From Zygotorulaspora mrakii (lineage: Eukaryota; Ascomycota; Saccharomycetes; Saccharomycetales; Saccharomycetaceae): 64,000 nucleotides of DNA. This document shows positions 27,715 to 40,300 of the stretch, in pieces. The stretch is from assembly GCF_013402915.1 (NCBI RefSeq), contig NC_050723.1, positions 248,001 through 312,000 on the forward strand, given 5' to 3'. The position numbers were made by a program, and so were the translations under genes. How positions within the stretch are numbered: position 1 is the first letter of the stretch; each line of letters opens with the position of its first letter. The notes beneath the pieces are model-generated. The model saw only the letters and a program-made list of their open reading frames with translations. It did not search any database and had not been told where the DNA came from.

Positions 27715-30700
27715 TCAGTCATCATCGAGTTCTGATGGCTTTAATAAGCCACCAATCTTTGCAGCTTTCTCTCTTTCTACCTTATGCTGTTCTATAACAG
27801 CTTTCTCCTTATCTTCTGTGAACAAGTAATCTGTTGCATCACCACCGAATTCTTTAATCTGGACCAAGAAATCTCTTAGAGTACCATTGAAATTTATGGG
27901 ATCGTTATATTGTTTAGTTAATGCAGCTAAGAAATTAACGATTTGTTTTCTTGTCAAATGTGGGAAAGCATTTCCTAACATGTTCGCCAAATATTCATTT
28001 AGATAAAGTTGATTGGAAGTACCCTCTGGTGCTTCACTTTGAGAGTAAAGCGGTACGCCAATTTTACTATCTTCAACAATCGAAATCAATTTCATCAATA
28101 ATAATGACTGTTTGGAAAATCCAGATTTATGGTCAGAATCGGTTAAAACATAAAAGGTTTCACTAACAAAAGTGAAATAGAAATTTTCATAAAATGCGGC
28201 AGCAAATGGTGTACCATTTAATTTATCGATATTTTTGAAAAGATCTAATGCTATTTGTAGACCATTGACTTCAACATCTCTATTATTGTGTTTAAAAGCC
28301 CAACATATGGAATCCACAAATAATTTAAAGGCAGCTGGTGGTAATTCCAATAATGCATTGAAAGATTTTTCATTAATTGCCTTTAACAATTTGTAAAATT
28401 CAATTCTATGCTCTGGATATTCCGTAAAATCTTTATTGATCATATTCAAGGTGCATTCAAAAACACTTTGTAAAATCAAGATAACACCTTGTGGAATCAT
28501 ATGACCTACTTTGTGCACAACTGTTGTCATGCAGTTCAAAACTTCTGCATCTCTTGCATCGGGTACGTTATTCATATAGTCTTCCAAAACAGCATTTAAT
28601 AATGGTTCCACCAATACCTTGACAACTTCATCTAAATTTTTTGATTTTGAGATATAAATTTCAATCAATTTCAAAATCTCTTTCTTTATTGTTCTTAAAC
28701 CACGAACTTTTGGTGTCTTTGTTGCAATTAGTCCATCATTTGCAACTTGAACAGATATCATTGATGAAACTGCTCTATAAAGTTGAAGCATATTGTAATA
28801 AATATGACCTAATTGTGAATAGAACTCCGCTCCCATTGATGTGCAAACGGCCACATTTGTCTTTATAATATTTGCAATAATTTTAACAGTTTCAGAATCC
28901 AACAAGAGATCAGGATTAGCTGAAGATTGTTCAACGATTGCATCCCATGCCATATTAGGTAGTTGCATTAGATCACTCAATAACCTATCTCTTTCAGCTG
29001 AATTCCTTTCTTCACCAACGATCAAACCACAAGCTCTATAAAAAGTATGAACCTGTTGTGGTTGCAAATCAGCAGTTGTTTCTTGAATATCTCTTATTAT
29101 TGTTTGGATGAATGGTTCCGATTCTCTTGGTTGCTGAATGACAAAGTGATATTTACATTTTTGAACAATTTTGATAAATGTATCACAAGCCATATCTTGA
29201 ACACCTTCATGAGTTTCATGCATAAATTCAAATAGTTTCAAGACAACAGTTCTTAGGAAATTCCAATGAGCTTTCAAAAACCTTGGATATTGACCTACAA
29301 CGTACATTATATTTGATGCAACAACTGCTTTATTATCTTTACCCCTTTTCTTTTCAGTTAGAGCTAGCAAATCCTTTATAACAGTAACAACAAATCTTTT
29401 TTCTGTTTCTTCGCTCATTGTACCAGATATTGAGCCAATTGCCCAACATAAGGTATTGATATTATGCCATGACCACTCTGATCCATCAATTTGTCTTGCT
29501 AACTTACTGATCATAATTTCTTCAGTGTCAATAACATCTAAATGGGTCAAATAGACTAATACTTCTCTTTCAGATTTATATAGTTGAATGGTATCTGATT
29601 CTTTGACGAATTCTCTTACAATTTCGCCTTCATCATTTTCAACAATTAAAACTTCTTCCGGTCTAACCATATTTTCAATAATAACCCATCTTAATTGAGA
29701 ACAGATATCGTCGTAAATGTGTTTCTTCAATGGGAATCTTTTTAAAATTTCAGGATTTAACGCGCCACTACTTGTTGTGATGGAGGTCGATCCAACAGTT
29801 AATTGCATTAAAGGATTCATTTCATTATGAGGTAATTGTTGAACTTCATAAAACAAATCTGCAACTAAGTTATGCCAGTAATCTAGAGTAGTCTTGAATA
29901 ATTCCCTTTCATCAATTTTTGATAGTTGAATTAAATATTGGTGAGCATTAATTAACAATTCCTTTATTGTTTCATCAGTTGCCGATAGCTCTTCCAGCAA
30001 GGCTCTATGACGAGCTAGATAAGTTGTTAAAAACATTGCAAAATCTTGCAAAAATGATTGGTCATTACCGCTTGCTGTTGCATAGGTTGCTTTCAAATCA
30101 GATGTTACTGGAATAACATTTGTTGCAATTTGCTGTAAACTATTCTGGAAAAAAATAATAGTTTGTGTTTTTATGTTCGCATTATCTGCCGGTATCTCTA
30201 AATTTGAGACTTCTGTTAAACATTTAAGTGTGATTGCTCTAAAATTTGGTGACATTAAAAATTTTGTACTCAATAATTCCAAAATATTACTTTCATAGAT
30301 ATAACGATATGGAATCCAATGTAAATATCTTAATAAAGATTCCAAAGCTGAAACTATCAAAGAGCTTGATGAACCTTGTTCAAGAACTTGATAACAGAGT
30401 TTAAAAATCTGCTCAAATTCTTTCGACATTGATGTCTTTAAATGCAACGATTTTGCTTGGGTTAATTGTTCCGCGGAGAAATCAAAAACTTCTTCAGATA
30501 AAAGTTTTAAAATAATCATATTATTTTCACAAACATTAACCGATGAATTTGAACTACCAATTAACTCAGGAATAAAATCTGGCCAATTTTGAGGCCATTC
30601 CTGCTTTAAAATTTGAACTAATGTTAAATCAGATTTATTAATCAGATTTTTTTGTGAATGGAATAATGAATCATCTTGACACATGGTTATAATCATACCA

Positions 30701-30984
30701 ACGATGAAATTTCTAATACCAACTCTTTGTTCATTTGGCAGAAGTTTCCATTTCGTCGTGATCAACTTATCCAGGATTGAGAGACCAATGAATTTTGTCT
30801 GAGGATTATTAGAAAACTGCAAAATCTGATCTGCGCGCTGCCATGAGTCTGGGTGTTCTTTAAATTTGGTCAAGATTTCTTGGGCCTGTCTCTGTTGTGC
30901 GCCAGATCCTTTAAAAAAGGTATCCACAACCTGATCCAAAATTTGAATATCGAGATCTTTAGTGAAATCTAAAATAGACTCCAT
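27715..30984 (-). CDS. CRM1: Crm1/exportin-1, nuclear export receptor
   Basis: Orthologue of Crm1 (Xpo1), the karyopherin that carries leucine-rich NES cargo out of the nucleus with Ran-GTP. 1089 residues against about 1084. An importin-beta N-terminal domain (about 34-100, [15 protein letters not shown]) is followed by the exportin-1 HEAT repeats; the NES groove region is highly conserved ([17 protein letters not shown], then [20 protein letters not shown]). At the position of human Cys528, the leptomycin B target, this protein has Thr543, as S. cerevisiae has Thr539. It ends [14 protein letters not shown]. Codon use is AT-rich. Adjacent to CCH1 in S. cerevisiae but separated from it here by a tRNA and a permease gene. 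Confidence 0.98.
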   Translation of the reverse strand: MESILDFTKDLDIQILDQVVDTFFKGSGAQQRQAQEILTKFKEHPDSWQRADQILQFSNNPQTKFIGLSILDKLITTKWKLLPNEQRVGIRNFIVGMIITMCQDDSLFHSQKNLINKSDLTLVQILKQEWPQNWPDFIPELIGSSNSSVNVCENNMIILKLLSEEVFDFSAEQLTQAKSLHLKTSMSKEFEQIFKLCYQVLEQGSSSSLIVSALESLLRYLHWIPYRYIYESNILELLSTKFLMSPNFRAITLKCLTEVSNLEIPADNANIKTQTIIFFQNSLQQIATNVIPVTSDLKATYATASGNDQSFLQDFAMFLTTYLARHRALLEELSATDETIKELLINAHQYLIQLSKIDERELFKTTLDYWHNLVADLFYEVQQLPHNEMNPLMQLTVGSTSITTSSGALNPEILKRFPLKKHIYDDICSQLRWVIIENMVRPEEVLIVENDEGEIVREFVKESDTIQLYKSEREVLVYLTHLDVIDTEEIMISKLARQIDGSEWSWHNINTLCWAIGSISGTMSEETEKRFVVTVIKDLLALTEKKRGKDNKAVVASNIMYVVGQYPRFLKAHWNFLRTVVLKLFEFMHETHEGVQDMACDTFIKIVQKCKYHFVIQQPRESEPFIQTIIRDIQETTADLQPQQVHTFYRACGLIVGEERNSAERDRLLSDLMQLPNMAWDAIVEQSSANPDLLLDSETVKIIANIIKTNVAVCTSMGAEFYSQLGHIYYNMLQLYRAVSSMISVQVANDGLIATKTPKVRGLRTIKKEILKLIEIYISKSKNLDEVVKVLVEPLLNAVLEDYMNNVPDARDAEVLNCMTTVVHKVGHMIPQGVILILQSVFECTLNMINKDFTEYPEHRIEFYKLLKAINEKSFNALLELPPAAFKLFVDSICWAFKHNNRDVEVNGLQIALDLFKNIDKLNGTPFAAAFYENFYFTFVSETFYVLTDSDHKSGFSKQSLLLMKLISIVEDSKIGVPLYSQSEAPEGTSNQLYLNEYLANMLGNAFPHLTRKQIVNFLAALTKQYNDPINFNGTLRDFLVQIKEFGGDATDYLFTEDKEKAVIEQHKVEREKAAKIGGLLKPSELDDD

Positions 30985-31806
30985 TTCCGAAATCTGCGTG
31001 AGCTTGCGAAACCTTTACTTTGTAACACTCAAAAGAGAAAAGTTAAGAAGCAAATAAAGGAAAAAAAACGGTTGAAGCTTTATGCCGGGAAGTAAGCAGG
31101 AGGAACTTGCGTGAGTAAGTAGCACAATCAAACTAATCACAAGGATAGCTCTGTTTCCTCTATCAAGTCGTTGATTACACAACTCTTAGACTATTCAATG
31201 CCGAGCCAAAAATGGTCTTTTCTTGATTCAGAAAGGGTTCAACAAAACGAAACACAAATTACGTGAGTGTTCCTTCCATATGTTTCTTTTCGATCTCTTT
31301 TCGTTTTTCGTTGCCCTTTGAAACTTAACAAAAGCTCCAAGCAGACCGGGTAACGCCGCCCCTGGACCCCATATTCGTTTAAAGCCGCCCAGCGTCCCAG
31401 CACGTCGTCAGTTGGCGTTCCACCTGCAAGCCGCCCTTTATTACTGTATCATTACTGTTTACTGCATCATTGCTGCACGAAGCCACACTAGACGGTAGAC
31501 CCTTCTATAGGCCCCGGAATTTGGACGAGCGATACCTATACTCAGCACACAACTCCCTAGTTGCCTCCACCACACACCTCTCGGCGCATATGCCCACACA
31601 CTGAAGCACTCAGATGCACAAGTACAGCCTAACGTCCTCTAATAGCTCTCTCGAACAGCACTGAGTAAGCTGTTTGTCCATCCACCGACATCGAATCAGT
31701 TTTCGTAAATAGCCGCGCATAATTTTTGACGTGAAAAGTGAACAGCACATGACCAATACCAGGCCATTGGATCTAGCGTGGTGACTCCTCAAACAACGAG
31801 TTTGTT
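30985..31806. other. CRM1 upstream region
   Basis: An 820-base stretch between the CRM1 start and the tRNA gene. It includes a Reb1-type CGGGTAA (31347-31353) and a locally GC-rich patch at about 31340-31440 and 31500-31600. The short minus-strand frame 31610-31843 runs into the tRNA and is not supported as a gene. Confidence 0.45.
31347..31353 (-). promoter_or_regulatory. Reb1-type site upstream of CRM1
   Basis: CGGGTAA, the reverse complement of TTACCCG, about 365 bases upstream of the CRM1 ATG. Confidence 0.35.
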
Positions 31807-31877
31807 GCGCAAGTGGTTTAGTGGTAAAATCCAACGTTGCCATCGTTGGGCCCCCGGTTCGATTCCGGGCTTGCGCA
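31807..31877 (+). tRNA. tRNA-Gly(GCC)
   Basis: A 71-base gene with no intron. The acceptor stem pairs GCGCAAG (31807-31813) with CTTGCGC (31870-31876), with discriminator A at 31877. The anticodon arm is CAACG-TTGCCAT-CGTTG with anticodon GCC at 31839-31841. The T arm contains GGTTCGATTCC, a perfect B box, and a TGGTTTAGTGG A box is present. It looks identical to the common S. cerevisiae tRNA-Gly(GCC). The gene sits at a synteny interruption between CRM1 and CCH1. Confidence 0.98.
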
Positions 31878-32498
31878 CTTTTTTAAATGCTAGCCACTTT
31901 CGCTTCCATGCGCCTTTTCTTTTTTTCTGTCTTCTATCTGCCCAGAAAAATAAAGATTCACTCCCGCCGGCGGGAACGTCAAAACAGAGGCATTCATTCA
32001 TTCATTCATTCCAGCCAGAGTAAGGTGAATATCAAAAAGGATATCATTGCCAGTATGGCGGAACGTTAGTACAGGCAGTATTGTTTGTTATTCAAGGTGA
32101 CAATCAAGTAGTTGTTGCAGTTAAGTAGTTGTAGCTGTGTTTTAGTGGCATCAGGCTGCTTCTGGCAGCTTTCGGCAGCATAATAACATGACAAGATTAT
32201 TTTTGTTGTGCCGGAGTAATTTGTGTCTCGATGCGCCTTGAACAGAAGATTAGATATAGTTGATAAATAGGATTTTGTAGATTCGATCGTAGATCCATTT
32301 GCGCATTGGAAGAGCCGCTCTGGAAGGATTGATAAGGTTATTCGAGGAGAACTTTAAAGAGCGACTATAGTTTGGGGACTGAATGTATAAAAGGAAGGGG
32401 TTTGTGTGGACGGAAAGAGTTTTTCATCTGTCTATTATATGTACATCCACAGTTGTATAACAAAGAGTTGTATAGCGAGAGTTGTATAACAAGCAAAA
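31878..32498. promoter_or_regulatory. UGA4-like gene promoter region
   Basis: A 620-base upstream region with a UAS-GABA core (31963-31974), a CATT tetranucleotide repeat of five units (31991-32010), one GATAAG site for nitrogen-responsive GATA factors (32331-32336), a TATA box TATAAAAG (32386-32393) about 105 bases before the start, and three tandem copies of a 14-15-base AGTTGTATA unit in the leader (32451-32493). The promoter looks complete even though the coding frame is interrupted. Confidence 0.6.
31963..31974. promoter_or_regulatory. UAS-GABA palindrome (Uga3/Dal81 type)
   Basis: CCCGCCGGCGGG contains the same CCGCCGGCGG core as the S. cerevisiae UAS-GABA element bound by the zinc-cluster activator Uga3 with Dal81. 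It lies about 525 bases upstream of the permease start. Finding it in front of a GABA-permease homologue strongly suggests GABA induction. Confidence 0.7.
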
Positions 32499-34217
32499 AT
32501 GACAAATGACGCTAAGGACTCTAAGGACCGTATTGAGATGAGCAGCTCAAGGGTGTCTACCGGTGAAGGTACGGCGCATGAGCTGCGTAGCATGGCTTCT
32601 AACTTGCGTTCGGTGAGGTCTAGAACTGGTGCTGGTGAGGTTAACTATATCAATGCTGCTACGTCGGTGACAGATAATCAGCTTTTGGCTGAAATTGGTT
32701 ATAAGCCAGAATTAAAGCGTCAATTCTCCACGTTGCAGGTGTTCGGAGTTGCGTTCTCAATTATGGGGCTGCTGCCATCCATTGCATCTGTTATGGGAGG
32801 CGGTCTCGCTGGTGGACCAGTCTCTCTTGTTTGGGGTTAGTTTATTGCAGCTTTTTTCATTCTATTAGTTGGTATTACTATGGCGGAGAACGCGAGCGCG
32901 ATCCCAACTGCTGGAGGGTTGTACTATTGGACATATCATTATGCTCCAAAGGGCTACAAAGAGGTTATTTCATTTGTTATCGGTTGTTCAAACTCCTTAG
33001 CACTGGCAGCCGGTGTTTGCTCAATTGATTATGGTTTCGCTGAAGAAGTGTTAGCTGCTGTTGTTATTAGCAAAGACGGCAATTTTGAGGTAACTAACGG
33101 TAAGACTTATGGTATTTTTGCTGCAGCTGTCGTATCGATGGCTTTCTTGACGTGCATGGCTTCTGGGGCTATTGCACGTTTGCAAACGTTCAGCATTATT
33201 TGTAACCTTTTCATCATCGTTTTGCTATTCATTGCGTTACCTATAGGATCAAAAGTCAACAGAGGTGGCTTTAATGATGGCAAGTTTATTTTTGGTACAT
33301 TTGAAAATCTTAGTGATTGGAATAATGGTTGGCAATTCTGTTTGGCGGGATTTATGCCTGCCGTTTGGACTATTGGTTCTTTCGATTCGTGTGTTCATCA
33401 ATCTGAAGAAGCAAAGGATGCTAAGAAATCGGTGCCAATAGGTATCATTGGCTCCATCACCGTTTGTTGGATTCTAGGATGGTTGATTATCATTGTTCTC
33501 GCCGCTTGTATGAATCCAGATTTAGAAACTCTACTTGATACTAATTATGAAATCGTCATGGCTCAAATTATTTACGACGCATTAGGAAAGAGGTGGGCTG
33601 TTGCGTTTATGGCATTGATTGCTTTCTGTCAATATTTAATGGGTGCTTCTATCGTTACTGCAATTTCAAGACAGGTTTGGGCCTTTGCAAGAGATGATGG
33701 GTTGCCATTTTCCAAATATATCAAAATTGTCAATAAAAAATACTCTGTTCCATTTGTTGCTATATTCGCGGCATGTGCAGCTTCATTGGCATTGGGTTTA
33801 CTATGTTTGGATGGTCCCGCAGCATCTGCTCTTTTTAGTTTGGCAGTTGCTGGTAATAATTTAGCTTGGTCAACCCCAACTTTCCTAAGATTGACTTGCG
33901 GTAGAGACGTATTCAGACCAGGTCCATTCTATTTGGGAAAATTTTGGTCGCCAGTTATAGCCTGGATTGGAGTTATCTATCAAGTCTTTATTATTATCTT
34001 GGTTATGTTTCCCTCAATGCAGCATGGATTAGAACCTGCAACCATGAATTATGCTTGTGTAATTGGTCCCGGTATTTGGTTGTTATCTTGGGTCTATTAC
34101 ATGTGTTACAAGAAGAAATACTATCATGGTCCAAAATCCAATTTGTCAGACGAAGATTATTCACAAGCTGTTGGTGAAGATGTGATTGATGAGATTTTGC
34201 TACACAAGAGTCCATGA
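32499..34217 (+). pseudogene. UGA4: UGA4-like GABA permease with in-frame TAG
   Basis: APC-superfamily permease closest to Uga4, the GABA/polyamine carrier of the vacuole and plasma membrane. The frame spans 572 codons (S. cerevisiae 571) but codon 114 is TAG (32838-32840), in the second transmembrane segment where the homologue has Trp (LVWG-stop-FIAAFFILLVG). Everything else is intact: GAGEVNYI near residue 49, FSTLQVFGVAFSIMGLLPS as TM1, AENASAIPTAGGLYYWTY, and CVHQSEEAKDAKKSVPIGI. No frameshift is present, so one G-to-A change accounts for it. Internal Met at 32880 could start a 445-residue product lacking the first membrane segments. Alternatives are a sequencing error, a polymorphic null allele or stop readthrough. 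Confidence 0.85.
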
Positions 34218-34359
34218 AAAATTCGTTGACATTCAATAGTGTCTCAAAGACTTATAATATGTTGTAAATTAAATAATTATTCAATCCAAAGGAATAGAGT
34301 TCTGTAGGTAATATAGAGAAATTACAAGGGAAAGTTGAACTTTACCTTTCATTTCCATT

Positions 34360-37300
34360 TCAATTTCCATTATCATTTTCATCAGCGAAAGGATCTTTAT
34401 TTTCATCAGCAAAAGGGTCTTTATCATCATCAGCAAAAGGGTCTTCATTTTCATCAGCGAAAGGGTGTTCATTTGTGGCACCTTGGGCTTGTTCCTTAGT
34501 TCGAAAGCCAGGCCTTGGGGACCACATAAAATTGTCGACACCATAATCCATTACTGGTGTATTCAAAACACTAAAATCTGCTGCCGGCTTCACTGGTTCC
34601 ATAATAGAAACTTGCTGTGGCTGTATTAAATCATCTCCATCTTTCTTTGATTTTGTACGTCTATGCCTGTATTTCCAGGCTGTCACTACCATATTAAGGA
34701 CGTCGTAGTTTCGTCCGTTCTTCAAATATTTGTCAACTTTACCAATAGTGTACAAATTGCGAACGTACTCATCAATGCCCATACAATCACTTGGAGCATA
34801 GGTAGTGTAGAGAGGTATCAACTGAATAAGATTGCCAAAATGAATGGCATCCTGAAAATTGTTTGTAAAGCGAACCTGCTGAACAAATCTCATATACTGT
34901 AGTCTTCTCTTGATGATACGTGTTGTGTCGATCATATCAAGATGCTTATTAAACCCTTCCAAGTTTACCTTTACGTCGTATGGATCATCCGGATTCACAT
35001 CCATATAATTATTCACCAACTCGCGAATTGTAAACGTTCCTTCCCAGATTTTGAATGAAAGTGGCCCATCAAAGGAATGCATGAGTCTTGGTAAGTCTGG
35101 TGGATTAATCTTTCCTCGGCCGTTGGTATCAAATTTTGCCCACGCATCAACGAAAATTAATATCTGTTTCCTGTCTATTGGTGATTTGGATGCACCCCGA
35201 CGATAAACATAACTGAAATTGCTCATCACAACTGAGATGAACATATTGACAAAAATGTACATGGAAAGTATATTCCACGACATTAAAAGAAAATATGCAT
35301 ATGTCATGGACCCGCAATCATCGTAGCCACCATCTGGCGACATAAAGCAAAAAGGCTCCTGAACTGTTAGGTCCGCCATAATGTAGTTCCATCCCTCTCC
35401 AAAACTGCATTTGAAAAGAACAATTAATGATTTTGTAACAGTCCTAAAATTGATATTATTATCTGTATTAGGACCCAGCCTAGTTAACCCAAAAATTTGA
35501 TTCAGTGCAATCGCATACACCAGGAACAAAATACCCCATGTATATGTCAAAGAAAATATGGATGGCCAACTTGCAGCAGCGGTTTGGAGAAGCTCTGATA
35601 ATGTATTGTTTTGAGGAATAATAAACAAAAATATCATCAAATGAAACAACTCTTTAATATTATTGAAAGTGAGTGCATCATTTCTAACCTTAAATCCAAC
35701 CGCAGTAAGAACGAAGCATGACACTACAATACAAAACCGTAAGATCTTCCAGTTCGAAGAAAAGTAAATGAGGAATGTTTCGCCATATAATAAAAATAGT
35801 TCTTGCAGTAGAAAAACAGTGGAGGAGAACATAAAAAAAACGTCCTCGTAGACTATTTTTGAATTTGGCTTATCAAATGTCCTGCACAAAAGCATCACAA
35901 TATGGATATATAGAACAAACTGGAGAAAACAAACGTAATAAAAATTCTTTTTCTCGAAGGCCAATGAATAAAAGAATCGTCTAAATCTTGACATATGCTG
36001 CATCTCTGGGGCGCGCCTTGGTTTTGCCTGACTTAAAAGTTTTTTGGCTTCAAACCAGGACTTTTCTTCAATTGTGAGATATGCAGTTCCCGTTGTTTTA
36101 CCATGGTTGCTTATAATAAATGAAACAAAAAGATTCAAAATGAAGACCATGCTCAAGAAATTGAAGAGAATCAAAAAAACTCCATTGCCAGGAGACGCAA
36201 AAGTAGATGCCGCTGTACCAATACCAGTTGAGCTCATGAGATTTTGCAAAAGATCAGTCCAGCCTTCCAAAGAAACGACCTCATAAAGAGACCTCAATGT
36301 ATTAGAAAATGAATTAAGATTCAGATAGGGTTCCCCGTACGTCCTTGGCATGAGTACATCCCATTGAAAAACTGTTTGAATAAATTCACCATAACATTGA
36401 TCTAAATTCATATCTCCATCATTACACGTTCCCAAACGCCCACGAAATAGAGCGAGGCCCCAAACAGAAAAGGGGAATAGCAAAGTCATCGAAACAAATG
36501 CTGCTTCCAAAATTTTCTTCACCCCATCAAAAACAACTAATTTAAAAGTTTCTCGAGCCATGTTACTTACAGTTAACAATCTCAAAGCTCTCAAAGCTGA
36601 TAAACCCCTGCATAGTCTAGAAAGACCCCCATCATTCCTCAAATAAGCAAAGAAAGTGATCCAGAGAGATATTAGGACAAACAGGTCTATGGCATTCCAA
36701 GGATTTCTTAAATAAGCATTTGGAGAATAAACAACCCCATCAGCTACCGTCTTGACTACAAATTCAATCGAAAAAATGCAAATCATTGCGCAATTCCAGG
36801 ATGTAGACCAATCCCATGATTTCATATTTCTTTCCATTCTGTATAACGGAGTCGATAAACATGAGATGATTATTAACGCGATGGTAGTACAGGTTATTAA
36901 AAGCAAAAAAATATCTCTCTCAATGAGATGAAAATGGATTCTATTATCATACATGTTGGTATCATCTTCAAAGAAGCGAACCCCATCGGTTCTTTTTCCT
37001 ACGCTAGGTGGTACCAGTCGCTGACAGAATTTACGAAACAAATGATGTGGAGATAGAATAAAGTATGAATAGTTGAAAGAAGGATGGTCTCTTAGATAAG
37101 CCAATTTTTCTTCTTCATGATCATCAAGCTGGAGAACAATTGTGTTTTGGTCATTTTCTTCCATTTCCGTAAAAACTACTTCTGCATGTTTGTAAAAAGG
37201 ATTGTTGGCATTCAACTCCATTTTTCGCCAAAACGAAAAACGTTTCCCCAGCTTCAGCAGGTACGTCAACAGCTTCGGAGGTTTCTTTTTTGTCGGTTTC

Positions 37301-40300
37301 GACTTTGAAAGTTGTTCAGCCAACTCAGATGAATTTTGAGCCATATTCATAATTGCGGAGCCTCTCATCAAAAAGTGCTTGAAGTCCTTTGTATCATGCT
37401 TGACCTTTTTTCTGAATATCGTTCTTTGGATTCTCTCTGCCAACGACGCCTCTGTATATTCTCTTATTTTGCGTGGATAAACATACTTAAGATAATGCTG
37501 TATTTGCAAGGGTCGCTTATCCTGCTCCTCAACGTCCATCGTGGCTGCAATTACGGCGATGAAAATATTCATCATCACTGAATTGGATAGGATAAACCAT
37601 ATTATTGTAAAAACTGATGCAAAAAAGGCGGATGAAGCGGAAGGTGAATACTGCTGCAGCGCATAAAGGACATTTGTCCAGTTTTCAGTTGACGCAACGA
37701 CGAAGAGTGATAAGAAAGTGTTTGAAAATGAAAACATCCCAAAACCTACTTCAGATAGCTGCTGTGCAGGCACAACTCCTTCGAACGATATGGACATAAT
37801 GATGGAGACAAGGAAAATGAAGAAGAAATAAAAGCTTGAGAGGTCCCAAATAAGCCTCCAATTACTTAGGACTCTTCTCCATAGGGCAGACGAAACTTTG
37901 AAAGTGAAAACAACTCGATAAAAGCGGCTAATCTGCAAAAAGGATAGCCAATAATAGGCTCTTCCCATAGTGCTGAATAGCTGTTTGCCGCTAATGACGA
38001 ATGTTGCAATTGAAACAACAAGATCAAAAACATAGTCGTATCTTTTTATGAAGCACCAGATGTTCGTGCAGGAAAGAAACAATCTTAAAAACGATTCGAA
38101 TAATAATGCCGCAGAAATGGAAAAATCAGCAGTATAAAACCATTCTAGGGATGACCTGGAGCCATCAGATTTTACCATGCATCGCAATATCAAGTCTACC
38201 GTAATTAAAATGACAAATAAAAACTCAATACCACTATAGAGTTTCTGACAACGTTTGATCCAGAAGGGAGGCTCGTTCTGTTCTGTCTTTCTTATAATAT
38301 AATGATGAGCTCTTTTTCTTAGGCGTGTCATGATATTACTGTATTTTTTGCGATTATCGAGTAGAAGTGAACTTTTTTTGTATTGTTCATTGGCCAATTC
38401 GAAGGAGGAAACTAAGACAGCAATTAACAAATTCATTAGCCAGATTGTCAATACAAATGTAGCAACTATGAAAAAAAGAGATGCTGCCATTGAATCCGTA
38501 TTCATTGTTTTACTCATTATATCGGTAAACGTGTTGGCACTCATCACAACAAAAACCATTTCCATTGCAGATATAATATTGTCAAAACTTGTGCGACCAT
38601 TGTAAGGATTTTCACCAGAGACACATTTAGAATACTGCGGACACAAGAAACCTTTTGTATTAGGGCCAATACTCCCATCTTCAAAAACATAAGGTTGCCG
38701 TTCGAGGTTCAAAGGATCAAGATAACCGCCGCAAAATTGACTGTCATTTATAAATGTGTCAGAAGGATCATCCGGATTATACCAAACACATCTTCTTCTC
38801 AAAGACCCTCGAAAACTCTGGACTCCTAGAATACCGAACAGTATCCAAAAGTATACTAAAATAGTTCCAACATTTAGTAGTTGAGGCATTGCAATCTTGA
38901 GACTTCTGAAGACAGATGGAAACATTGTATCAGTGTCTAACATTCTCAAAATTCTGAGGACAGCCAGAGCCTTGAAAATTCTGATCCCGTTTTTAACATC
39001 ATAGTCATTTATGGATATCAAGAGGCCTATCCAGAAACATATCGAAGAAGTGAAGTCAATTCTGTTCCAAGAAGAGCGCATGAACGCTCTTGGGGTATCG
39101 AAATCTTTGCTAATATTTCTCGAAGTGATCTTGCCCTCTTCTCTTTCTCGTAGGAGTTTTTTTCGGTCCTCATCAGTTGTCTTGAGCGGTAACAAGTAAT
39201 CCAGCATAGTAAAATTATACTTTGTCTTAGCATAATTGAAAAAACGAACTATACCTAATTGCTCGATTAGCGAAGAATACCTTTTATCATATGCTGCAAA
39301 CATTTGAGAATCATCCCAAAATCCAAATGCAATTATTTTCATAAGATCGTTCAGTGAGAAGCACACACTTAAAACAAAGATTAAGTAGTCAGACCATCCC
39401 GAAAAATTGTAAAGGAACGTTGTCTGGGCAACGTTATAACTTCTGCATACCAAGATCGCAATAAAGACATTCAAAAGCAAAAAAAAAGTATATTTGTAAT
39501 ATTTGGATAGCAGCATCTCTGCCAATTTAAGTCTTAAAGCGTTTTTCGGGGACACCAGTCCCAAAGAGTTACCATATAGGGTTAAAGGTCCCTTTAATCT
39601 TCGTGTTCGGCGTAAATGATCGAGTGGATATAACTCTGTGGTACTTTCACCATCTTGCGAAGATACTGTTACATCAATATTTTCTTTCTCATCTTTGCGT
39701 GCTTGAGATCTCCCCAAAGATTTGGCGTTGGAATGGTCTCTGATAAAGGCACTTTCTGGAAATTCCGTCGACCGATCTACCAAAGAAGCATCATTTTCTG
39801 CATTTTGGAGAGCATCTTCTGTCTCCTTGAGTGAAGTGGGCTTGATAGCCTTCCCATCTAATTGTGGAAGCCAAAGGCCTTCTCCACTAAGCCCTTTCTG
39901 GAGATCGTTTTGTATATCATGAAATTCACTCACATCATCGCCGCCGACATACGATAAAATTTTCGCTGAAATAAGTGATCTATCCACTGAATCTTCACCA
40001 GATACAGATCCATCCTCTACACTCTGTCTTCGTACCCTCCCCCTTGTCCTAGTACGGGAAAGAGGCGAAAGGCTGCGTTCGATTAATCTCGACGAACTAC
40101 CTTCATCCGAGTCATGAGGCAAAGCAGTTGTCAAAGTTAGTTTAGGGACTGCTTTATTATTATCTCCTCTTCCCCTTGATCTCAAAATGTTCTTAAAAGG
40201 AGGCCTTTTCTCATTGGCATTGCGTTCCTCGCTTACTGTTTCGTTCTTCTGTGCCTCCGAACTTGGAGCGACTGAAGAATCCTGATTGTTGACCCTTTCC

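Noticed and set aside
29446..29448. Cys513 of Crm1 (NTLCWAIG) as a possible leptomycin B target
   Set aside because: Counting along the human protein shows Cys528 lies 30 residues further on, in the GLCEQKRGK segment, where this protein has Thr543.
31991..32010. CATT repeat as part of a transposon end
   Set aside because: It is a simple five-unit tetranucleotide repeat with no LTR-type TG...CA ends or target duplication nearby.
32841..34217. The downstream UGA4 part as an independent gene
   Set aside because: It continues the same frame and homology immediately after the TAG, so the simplest reading is one interrupted gene.
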